Shown piece by piece: positions 6,477 through 11,910 of a DNA stretch of 11,910 bases. This DNA comes from DASVLX01 sp035552275. Lineage in GTDB: Bacteria; Actinomycetota; Actinomycetes; Mycobacteriales; Pseudonocardiaceae. The stretch is from NCBI GenBank assembly GCA_035552275.1, contig DASZLR010000276.1, positions 1-11,910 on the forward strand, given 5' to 3'. The position numbers were made by a program, and so were the translations under genes. The notes below the pieces were generated by a model that was given only the letters and a program-made list of their open reading frames with translations, ran no database searches and was not told the DNA's origin. The first letter of the stretch is position 1; every line of letters begins with the position of its first letter.

Positions 6477-6752
6477 TCAAAGGCTGAAGGCGATCGAGCG
6501 CAGGATCAACGCCCCGAAGAACACCGCCGTGAACGCCAGGTCGATCGACAGCCCGCCGGCCCGAACCGGCCGCAGCACCCGCCGCACGGGCGCGATCACC
6601 GGCTCCGTCCCGGCATGGGCCAGCACCCGGGCCCGGCCGACCCACTGCGGACCGTTGGTCAGCACCCTCGCCCAGTCCAGCGCGAGCCGGGCGATCAACA
6701 GCACGACGAACACCGTCAGCGCGTACCCGAGCAGGGTTCCGATGAGGCTCAT
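6477..6752 (-). CDS. YggT family integral membrane protein
   Basis: The 91-aa protein shows the half-length YggT pattern: a membrane helix at ~2-24, a conserved amphipathic stretch containing EPVIAPVRRVLRP at ~50-62, and a second membrane helix at ~69-89. YggT proteins are poorly understood; some have been linked to osmotic stress, and actinobacterial copies are often found near sepF and other division genes. This copy stands alone on the minus strand, convergent with the DUF1707 pair and divergent from recN. On its strand the sequence GAGGAG lies 6 nt before the ATG, so the start is well supported. Two hydrophobic neighbours of unknown role on the other strand may share a membrane-related function, but this is inference. 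Confidence 0.88.
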   Translation of the reverse strand: MSLIGTLLGYALTVFVVLLIARLALDWARVLTNGPQWVGRARVLAHAGTEPVIAPVRRVLRPVRAGGLSIDLAFTAVFFGALILRSIAFSL

Positions 6753-6894
6753 GGCGAACTCCTCTGTGGTGGCCGTACTGGCCGTCTATCGGTATCAACG
6801 TCGCCGGCCAGCCCGGAAGTGTCCGCCTACGCCGTGTTCTCAGCCGACTATCAGGTCCCGGCCGAAGAGACGTCACGACACACCGAACGCGCGT

Positions 6895-6910
6895 TCGAAC
6901 AGATGTGCGC
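6895..6910. promoter_or_regulatory. Candidate LexA (SOS) operator upstream of recN
   Basis: TCGAAC-AGAT-GTGCGC matches 10 of 12 specified bases of the actinobacterial LexA box TCGAAC-N4-GTTCGA: the left half is perfect and the right half 4 of 6. It lies 35-50 bp before the recN start and ends 4 bp before the -35-like element, a position at which LexA could block RNA polymerase. An imperfect box would bind more weakly. Confidence 0.5.
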
Positions 6911-6914
6911 CGTC

Positions 6915-6937
6915 GCGTCGGCGTCACCCACTAGGGT
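6915..6937 (+). promoter_or_regulatory. RecA-NDp / PafBC-type promoter of recN
   Basis: The published mycobacterial RecA-independent DNA-damage promoter is TTGTCRGTG-N8-TAnnnT. Here GCGTCGGCG (6915-6923), exactly 8 nt, then TAGGGT (6932-6937) fit with 6 of 9 bases in the first block, exact spacing and both fixed bases of the -10. The transcript would begin at about 6944-6945, directly on the recN GTG. Confidence 0.5.
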
Positions 6938-6944
6938 TCCCGGT

Positions 6945-8747
6945 GTGCTGGCCGAGATGAGCATTTCCGGCCTCGGCGTGATCGACGAGGCCACGCTGGA
7001 GCTGGATCCGGGACTCACCGTGCTGACCGGTGAGACCGGAGCGGGCAAGACGATGGTGGTCACCGGGCTGCATCTGCTGTCCGGCGGCCGCGCTGAAGCG
7101 TCGCGGGTGCGGACCGGCAACCAACGGGCCGTGGTTGAAGGGCGCTTCCAACTCGCGGCCGAGTCCGACGCGGCCAAGTTGGCCGGCGAGGCCGGCGCCG
7201 AGCCGGACGAGGACGGCAGCCTGATCGCGATGCGCACGGTGAGCGAGGACGGCCGGTCCCGGGCACATCTGGGTGGCCGGTCCGTGCCGGTCGGTGTGCT
7301 GGGCGAGCTGGCCGAGCACCTGATCGCCGTGCACGGCCAGAACGATCAGCTTCGGCTGTTGCGGCCGGGTGAGCAGCGCGCCGTGCTGGACCGGTTCGCC
7401 GGGCCGGCGGTCGGCGAGCCGTTGACCGCGTACCGAAAGCTGCGCGACGAATGGCTCGCGGTGTCCGCCGAGTTGGCTGAGCGCACCGAGCGGTCCCGGG
7501 AGTTGGCGCGGGAGGCCGACCTGCTCCGACACGGCGTGGCCGAGATCGAGGCGGTCGCACCGAAGCCCGACGAGGACACTGACCTGACCGCGGAAGCCCG
7601 CCGGCTGGCCGATATCGACCAACTGCGCGCGGCCGCCACCGCCGCGCAGCTCGCCGTCGCCGGCTCGGCAGAGGGCGATCAGGACGCGCCCGGCGCGATG
7701 GGCCTGGTCTCCGAGGCGCGCCGGCAGCTCGACGCGGTGGACGACCCGCTGCTGCGCGACCTGCGGCCCCGGTTAGCGGAAGCGGCGGTGCTGCTCACCG
7801 ACGTCGCTGCCGAGTTCGGCGGCTACCTCGACGGGCTGGACGCCGATCCGCAGCGGCTGGCCGACGTGCTCGCCCGGCAGGCCGAGCTGAAGACGCTGAC
7901 CCGCAAGTACGCCGCCGACGTGGCCGGGGTGCTGGCCTGGGCGGAACGGGCGCAGGACCGGCTGCTCGGGTTGGACACCTCCGAGGAAACCCTGGCCGCG
8001 CTGGCGACTCGGCGCGATGAACTCGCCGGCCAACTCGCCGAGCTGGCCGAACGGATCAGCGAGCAACGGCGCTCGGCGGCCGGCCGGCTGGCCGAAGCCG
8101 TCACCGCCGAACTCGCCGGATTGGCCATGGCCAACGCGACCCTGGACGTGGCGGTGTCGGCGCGGGAGGCGGAAGCGTCCGACCCGCATGGGGTGCGGAC
8201 TGCCGAGGGCCTGCGGCACGCCGGACCGGACGGGGTGGACGACGTGGAGCTGCTGCTCCGCGCGCACATCGGCGCGCCGGCGCTGCCGGTGCACAAGGGC
8301 GCGTCCGGCGGCGAGCTGTCCAGGGTGATGCTCGCGCTGGAAGTGGTGCTGGCGCACGCCGATCCGGTGCCCACGCTGGTGTTCGACGAGGTGGACGCCG
8401 GGGTCGGCGGCCGGGCCGCGGTCGAGATCGGTTTCCGGCTGGCCCAGCTCGCCCGCAGCCACCAGGTCATCGTGGTCACCCATCTGGCGCAGGTCGCCGC
8501 CTACGCCGACCGTCACCTGATGGTGGACAAGACCACCGGCGCGAACCTCACCCGCAGTGGCGTTCGCGTGCTGGAACAGCAGGAACGGGTCGTGGAGCTG
8601 GCTCGGATGCTGGCCGGCTTGGAGTCCACCGACACCGGACGGGCGCACGCCGAGGAACTGCTGGCGGCCGCGTCCGCCGACAAGGAAGCCGACCGGCGGG
8701 CCGCGAGCAAGCCGAGCAAATCCAAGCGCAAGGAACGCAAGAAGTAA
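6945..8747 (+). CDS. recN: RecN, SMC-like DNA double-strand break repair ATPase
   Basis: RecN is a cohesin-like ATPase that gathers DNA ends during recombinational repair. The 600-aa protein has Walker A GETGAGKT at 29-36, a long coiled-coil middle (~150-400) with two helical arms, the ABC signature SGGELS at ~454-459 and Walker B LVFDE with D481-E482, followed by DAGVGG. All ATPase motifs are intact. An unusually basic tail of Lys, Arg and Ser ends the protein and may touch DNA. The frame is open to 6615, but GTG 6945 (VLAEMSISGLG) matches the family N-terminus and sits at the predicted transcript start. No Shine-Dalgarno is seen, consistent with a leaderless mRNA. Damage-inducible control is suggested by the upstream LexA-like and RecA-NDp-like sites. 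Confidence 0.96.
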   Translation: MLAEMSISGLGVIDEATLELDPGLTVLTGETGAGKTMVVTGLHLLSGGRAEASRVRTGNQRAVVEGRFQLAAESDAAKLAGEAGAEPDEDGSLIAMRTVSEDGRSRAHLGGRSVPVGVLGELAEHLIAVHGQNDQLRLLRPGEQRAVLDRFAGPAVGEPLTAYRKLRDEWLAVSAELAERTERSRELAREADLLRHGVAEIEAVAPKPDEDTDLTAEARRLADIDQLRAAATAAQLAVAGSAEGDQDAPGAMGLVSEARRQLDAVDDPLLRDLRPRLAEAAVLLTDVAAEFGGYLDGLDADPQRLADVLARQAELKTLTRKYAADVAGVLAWAERAQDRLLGLDTSEETLAALATRRDELAGQLAELAERISEQRRSAAGRLAEAVTAELAGLAMANATLDVAVSAREAEASDPHGVRTAEGLRHAGPDGVDDVELLLRAHIGAPALPVHKGASGGELSRVMLALEVVLAHADPVPTLVFDEVDAGVGGRAAVEIGFRLAQLARSHQVIVVTHLAQVAAYADRHLMVDKTTGANLTRSGVRVLEQQERVVELARMLAGLESTDTGRAHAEELLAAASADKEADRRAASKPSKSKRKERKK

Positions 8748-8797
8748 GGAACGCGAGAAAGTGACGGAATCACGGGACCGGACCTGACCTGCTGTAA

Positions 8798-8819
8798 CCC
8801 ATTCGGGTGACCGAAGGGG
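8798..8819 (+). terminator. Hairpin between recN and steA
   Basis: CCC-A-TTCGG pairs with CCGAA-G-GGG across a GTGA tetraloop (GNRA class): 8 pairs with one A-G mismatch. It begins 50 bp after the recN stop. There is no T-tract, so termination is plausible but unproven. The rest of the 127-bp gap shows nothing recognisable. Confidence 0.4.
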
Positions 8820-8874
8820 CTTGCAGCGGCGTGGCGAACGGCCCAGGTCAGCGAGGCTTGCCACCATCGGCGGC

Positions 8875-10071
8875 ATGAGACTTGCCGGTTTGCTCGCCAG
8901 AACCAGCCCCGAGCTGCCCGGCGTGATCGGGATCGCCCGAGTGGATCGGCGCACGGGTGACCTGCTCCGCCGGATCGGCCCCGGCGACGTGGTCGTCCTC
9001 AACCAACTCGACCTGGACCGCCGCACCGCGGACGCCTTGGTCGACGCCGAGGTCGCCGGTGTCGTCAACGCCGCGCCGTCGATCTCCGGCCGGTTTCCCA
9101 ATCTCGGCCCGGAGATGCTGGTCGCCGCCGGTGTCCCGCTGATCGACTCGGTCGGCCCGGAAGTGCTGCGCGCCGTCAAGGAAGGCACCAGGCTGCGGTT
9201 GCACGGTGGCGTGGTCTACGCCGGCGAGCGCGAGGTCGCCAGGGGAGTGGCGCAGACGCCCGAGTCGGTCGCTGACCAGATGATCGAGGCGAAGGCCGGC
9301 ATGGCCGCGCAGCTGGAAGCCTTCTCCGCCAACACGATCGAGTTCCTGCGCCGGGAGCGCACCCTGGTGCTGGACGGGGTGGGCGTGCCCGAGCTGAGCC
9401 TGCCGATGAAGGACCGCGAGGTGCTGGTCGTGGTTCCCGGCCACGGCCACGCCGAGGAGCTGCGCCGGCTGCGCCGCTACATCAAGGAGCACCGGCCGGT
9501 GCTGGTCGGCGTCGAGACCGGCGCGGACACCCTGGTCGACGCCGGCTACCAGCCGCAGGTGATCGTCGGCGATCCCGGCCTGGTCGGCACCGAGGCGCTG
9601 CGCTCGGGCGCCGAGGTCGTCGTCCCGGCGCACACCGACGGCCACGCGCCTGGCCTGGAACGCATTCAGGACCTCGGTATCGGGGCGGTGACGTTCCCGT
9701 CCTCGGGTAACCCGGAGGACCTGGCGCTGCTGCTCGCCGAAGCGCACGGCGCGAGCCTGGTGGTGACCGTGGGCACCCGGGCCACCCTGACCGAGTTCCT
9801 CGACCGTGGCCGATCCGGGTCCAACCCGTCGACGTTCCTCATCCGGCTGCGGCTGGGCCATCTGCTGGTCGATGGCAAGGCGGTGGCGATCATGCACCGC
9901 CGCCGGGTGCCGACCGCCGCGGTGGTGCTGCTGGTGCTGGCCGTGCTGCTGGCCGGCGCGGTCGCGCTCACCGTGTCCGATCTCGGGCAGGTCTACGCGC
10001 ACTCGCTGGTGAACCACGCGGTGCACCTCTGGCAGCACACCGTCACCTGGGTCAAAGGGAATATCCAGTGA
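8875..10071 (+). CDS. steA: SteA-like cell-separation protein (Rv1697 family)
   Basis: The 398-aa protein has a large cytoplasmic part with a thiamin-pyrophosphokinase-like C-terminal fold (VIVGDPGLVG, DGHAPGLERIQDLGIG, then SNPSTFLIRLRLG) and a single membrane helix at ~345-368 near the C-terminus. It is the orthologue by sequence and position of M. tuberculosis Rv1697 and C. glutamicum SteA, which with SteB promotes daughter-cell separation through peptidoglycan hydrolase activation. The pyrophosphokinase fold is probably not used for thiamin synthesis. The frame is open to a TTG at 8821, but ATG 8875 gives MRLAGLL, matching the family start. No clear ribosome site precedes it, so it may be leaderless or start differently. 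The stop overlaps the next start (GTGA), as expected for a co-produced pair. Confidence 0.9.
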   Translation: MRLAGLLARTSPELPGVIGIARVDRRTGDLLRRIGPGDVVVLNQLDLDRRTADALVDAEVAGVVNAAPSISGRFPNLGPEMLVAAGVPLIDSVGPEVLRAVKEGTRLRLHGGVVYAGEREVARGVAQTPESVADQMIEAKAGMAAQLEAFSANTIEFLRRERTLVLDGVGVPELSLPMKDREVLVVVPGHGHAEELRRLRRYIKEHRPVLVGVETGADTLVDAGYQPQVIVGDPGLVGTEALRSGAEVVVPAHTDGHAPGLERIQDLGIGAVTFPSSGNPEDLALLLAEAHGASLVVTVGTRATLTEFLDRGRSGSNPSTFLIRLRLGHLLVDGKAVAIMHRRRVPTAAVVLLVLAVLLAGAVALTVSDLGQVYAHSLVNHAVHLWQHTVTWVKGNIQ

Positions 10072-11012
10072 TCTCCTTGCGCTATCACGTGGTCTCGATC
10101 GCCGCCGTGTTCCTGGCGCTGGCGATAGGGATCGTGCTCGGCTCGACCACGCTGTCCAACGCGCTGCTGTCCGGGCTGTCCGGGCAGCGCGACCAGCTCG
10201 CCGCGCAGGTGTCGGACCTGCAGAGCACCCGGGACCGGCTGAACTCGCAGCTGTCCGAGGCGGATCGGTTCGCCACCGCCGTCGGCCCGGCGGCCGTGCG
10301 TGGGCAGCTGACCGGCCGGACGGTGGTGCTGGTCAGTGCGGCGGGCGCCAGCTCGACCGATCGGGACGCGCTGGCGACGTTGCTCGGCGCGGCCGGAGCG
10401 AGCGTGACCGGCGAGGTTCAGCTGACCGACGGCTTTGTCGACCCGAACCGGGCCGACCAACTGCGCGACCTGGTGACCAGGATGATCCCGGCCGGAGCGC
10501 AGCTCCCGCTGGCCTCCGATCCCGGTACGTTGGCCGGTGGCATGTTCGGCGACCTGTTGCTGTTGAACAAGACCACCGGCAATTCGCAGGCGACCCCGGA
10601 CGAGCGTGCCGCGGCGATGTCCGGGCTGGCCGCCGGCGGCTTCATCGACTCGCCGACCCAGCCGGTGCTGCCGGCGCAGCTGGTCATCGTGCTCACCGGC
10701 GGCGGACAGTCCAGCAACGATCCGGCCGACCGGGCGGCGACCGTGGCCCGGTTCGCCGTGCAGATGCAGCGCGGCGGGGCCGGCGCGGTGCTGGCCGGCG
10801 GCGCGGGCAGCGCCGATGGAACCGGCGCGATCGGCGTGGTGCGGGCCGACCCGTCCGCCGGCTCGGTTCTGTCCACAGTGGACGACGCCGACACCGCGAC
10901 CGGTCGGATCGGCACCGTGCTGGCGCTGCGCCAGCAGCTTGACGGCAAGGCCGGCAGCTACGGCACCGCCGGCACCGCGACCGCTCCCGCCCCGGAGACC
11001 TCGGCGAGCTGA
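10068..11012 (+). CDS. steB: SteB/MctB family protein (Rv1698 family)
   Basis: The 314-aa protein has a basic N-terminus, one membrane helix at ~7-26, a heptad-like coiled coil at ~38-66 (QRDQLAAQVSDLQSTRDRL) and a large extracytoplasmic domain. It is orthologous by position to C. glutamicum SteB, partner of SteA in cell separation, and to M. tuberculosis MctB (Rv1698), reported to be needed for copper resistance and once proposed as an outer-membrane channel. This copy has no cysteine and only one histidine (H7, by the membrane), so direct copper handling is poorly supported and the SteB role is preferred. The GTG at 10068 overlaps the steA stop by 4 bp and has AAAGGGA 7 nt upstream. The tail is Ala/Thr/Pro-rich and disordered. 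Confidence 0.9.
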   Translation: MISLRYHVVSIAAVFLALAIGIVLGSTTLSNALLSGLSGQRDQLAAQVSDLQSTRDRLNSQLSEADRFATAVGPAAVRGQLTGRTVVLVSAAGASSTDRDALATLLGAAGASVTGEVQLTDGFVDPNRADQLRDLVTRMIPAGAQLPLASDPGTLAGGMFGDLLLLNKTTGNSQATPDERAAAMSGLAAGGFIDSPTQPVLPAQLVIVLTGGGQSSNDPADRAATVARFAVQMQRGGAGAVLAGGAGSADGTGAIGVVRADPSAGSVLSTVDDADTATGRIGTVLALRQQLDGKAGSYGTAGTATAPAPETSAS

Positions 11013-11051
11013 GCTCGTCACATCCGTGCAGGTCACGGCGATAGACGGAGT

Positions 11052-11207
11052 ATGGCTGACATTTCGCCACCCGACGCCGTGGACCTCCTGGGCTCGGTGA
11101 CCAACGCGGCCGACCAGCCGTCGACGCTCTTGGGGCGCAGTCTGCTCCGCAACGAGCTACGAGACGCCGCTGCGCCCAAAGGAGTGACGGGAAACGCCGC
11201 CGGTTAG
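11052..11207 (+). CDS. Possible small protein, 51 aa, unrecognised
   Basis: An ATG-started frame between steB and pyrG encodes a product beginning MADISPPDAVDLLG and ending VTGNAAG. Third-position GC is about 78% overall and continuous through 23 codons in the middle, which resembles coding, and the middle portion could form a helix (LLGRSLLRNELRDAA). Against it: the only ribosome-site-like sequence (GGAG) is 1 nt from the ATG, no homologue is recognised, and I recall no gene at this place in M. tuberculosis. The TAG stop lies in the loop of the following hairpin, a tidy arrangement for a real last gene. It is either a lineage-specific small protein or chance. Confidence 0.4.
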   Translation: MADISPPDAVDLLGSVTNAADQPSTLLGRSLLRNELRDAAAPKGVTGNAAG

Positions 11208-11217
11208 CGGCGCGTTT
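11192..11217 (+). terminator. Hairpin before pyrG, probable terminator of the steAB unit
   Basis: AAACGCCGC pairs with GCGG and CGTTT, with two bulged bases (CG) on the 3' arm and a 6-nt loop CGGTTA. The stem is GC-rich and placed between the steB unit and the pyrG promoter-like hexamer. There is only a TTT at the foot and no longer T-run. Confidence 0.5.
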
Positions 11218-11231
11218 CGGCCAGCACGTGT

Positions 11232-11237
11232 TACCGT
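11232..11237 (+). promoter_or_regulatory. Probable -10 element of the pyrG promoter
   Basis: TACCGT fits TAnnnT, lies 14 bp after the hairpin and 54 bp before the chosen pyrG start, giving an expected transcript start near 11244 and a leader of about 48 nt. No clear -35 is visible. Confidence 0.4.
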
Positions 11238-11291
11238 GAAATCCCGTGGACAGGTCGGCGCCGCCGGCCCCGATCACGGGGAGCTTTGTTG

Positions 11292-11910
11292 GTGCTTCAG
11301 GCACGGATGACCAAGCACGTTTTCGTCACGGGGGGCGTCGCCTCCTCGTTGGGCAAGGGGCTCACCGCCTCCAGCCTCGGCCAGCTGCTCACCTCGCGCG
11401 GTCTGCGGGTGACCATGCAGAAGCTGGACCCCTACCTCAACGTCGATCCCGGCACCATGAACCCGTTCCAGCACGGTGAGGTCTTCGTCACCGACGACGG
11501 CGCGGAGACCGATCTGGATGTCGGACACTACGAGCGGTTCCTCGATCGCAACCTCAACAGCGCCGCCAACGTGACCACCGGCCAGGTGTACTCGGCGGTG
11601 ATCGCCAAGGAGCGCCGCGGCGAATACCTCGGCGACACCGTCCAGGTGATCCCGCACATCACCGACGAGATCAAGTCGCGGATCCGCGCGATGGCCGAGC
11701 CCGGCCCGGACGGCCAGCGCCCGCATGTGGTGATCACCGAGGTCGGCGGCACTGTCGGCGACATCGAGTCGCTGCCGTTCCTGGAGGCGTGCCGGCAGGT
11801 CCGGCACGACGTCGGCCGGGACAACGTCTTCTTCCTGCACGTCTCGCTGGTCCCGTACATCGGGCCCTCCGGCGAGATGAAGACCAAGCCCACGCAGCAC
11901 TCGGTGAACG
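11292..11910 (+). CDS. pyrG: CTP synthase, N-terminal part (cut by window end)
   Basis: CTP synthase makes CTP from UTP, ATP and glutamine, the last step of pyrimidine nucleotide synthesis, in the cytosol. About 206 codons of the usual ~550-590 are present, all from the synthetase domain: the P-loop-like GGVASSLGKG at ~14-23, the substrate-binding LDPYLNVDPGTMNPFQHGEV and the GAETDLDVGHYERF stretch, and the Mg-binding EVGGTVGDIES beginning at E150. The glutaminase domain lies beyond the window. GTG 11292 is preferred because GGGGAG (11278-11283) precedes it by 8 nt; ATG 11307, six codons... that is five codons further in, has no comparable site but would match shorter family members. It has its own promoter-like hexamer and is separated from steB by a hairpin. 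Confidence 0.96.
   Translation, partial: MLQARMTKHVFVTGGVASSLGKGLTASSLGQLLTSRGLRVTMQKLDPYLNVDPGTMNPFQHGEVFVTDDGAETDLDVGHYERFLDRNLNSAANVTTGQVYSAVIAKERRGEYLGDTVQVIPHITDEIKSRIRAMAEPGPDGQRPHVVITEVGGTVGDIESLPFLEACRQVRHDVGRDNVFFLHVSLVPYIGPSGEMKTKPTQHSVN

Noticed and set aside
6615..6944. Upstream extension of the recN frame
   Set aside because: It would overlap yggT and the promoter region; the translated extension does not resemble RecN, whose family N-terminus matches from GTG 6945.
10871..10883. Perfect short palindrome GTCCAC-A-GTGGAC inside steB
   Set aside because: It lies in coding sequence, is short, and in a 70% GC genome such palindromes arise by chance; no regulatory context.
11246..11479. 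77-aa frame starting at GTG 11246, just after the pyrG -10-like hexamer
   Set aside because: It overlaps the well-supported pyrG coding sequence in another phase and the product is unremarkable; pyrG's own ribosome site explains the region.
11274..11900. 208-aa open frame on the minus strand opposite pyrG
   Set aside because: It is a GC3-driven shadow of the pyrG coding frame, which shows unmistakable CTP synthase motifs.
1..11910. CRISPR array, insertion sequence, prophage, tRNA gene or defence system
   Set aside because: No regularly spaced repeats, transposase or integrase motifs, attachment-site duplication or tRNA-like fold was found; gene content and order are conserved housekeeping.

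Overview
The window is high-GC actinobacterial chromosome. GTG starts are frequent, coding-frame GC3 is strong, genes overlap by GTGA, and promoters appear leaderless. The gene order matches, from memory, the conserved Mycobacterium tuberculosis block Rv1691-Rv1692-Rv1693-tlyA-nadK-recN-Rv1697-Rv1698-pyrG. The lengths, the Arg/Asp-rich version of the first protein and an rRNA operon ending just upstream suggest a Pseudonocardiales-type genus (Amycolatopsis, Saccharopolyspora or similar). That taxonomic guess is inference.

Layout. Positions 1-205 are the tail of an rRNA operon: the 5S rRNA followed by a near-perfect 57-nt hairpin. Positions 224-5420 are a tightly packed forward operon: a large disordered-plus-TPR protein, a HAD phosphatase (glycerol-3-phosphate phosphatase family), a 55-aa Rv1693-like protein, the rRNA 2'-O-methyltransferase TlyA and NAD kinase. 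Several junctions overlap by 4 bp, and a second promoter sits at the HAD stop codon. Positions 5448-6461 carry two tandem paralogous DUF1707-DUF4190 membrane proteins, facing a convergent YggT-family gene (6477-6752, minus strand). I do not recall these three genes from the M. tuberculosis block. Positions 6895-8747 hold recN behind what looks like a double DNA-damage promoter: a LexA-like box and a RecA-NDp/PafBC-type promoter that places the transcript start at the GTG codon. Positions 8875-11012 are the steA-steB(mctB) pair. After it come a possible 51-aa ORF, a hairpin, a promoter-like hexamer and the first ~206 codons of pyrG, which runs off the end of the window.

Functionally this is mostly housekeeping: ribosome RNA and its modification, NADP and CTP supply, phospholipid head-group recycling, DNA break repair and daughter-cell separation. 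I found no phage, insertion sequence, CRISPR or defence system. The features most worth a second look are the mixed-charge (R/D) repeat protein directly behind the rRNA operon, the recN regulatory region, the DUF1707 pair, and a SteB/MctB homologue almost devoid of metal-binding residues.
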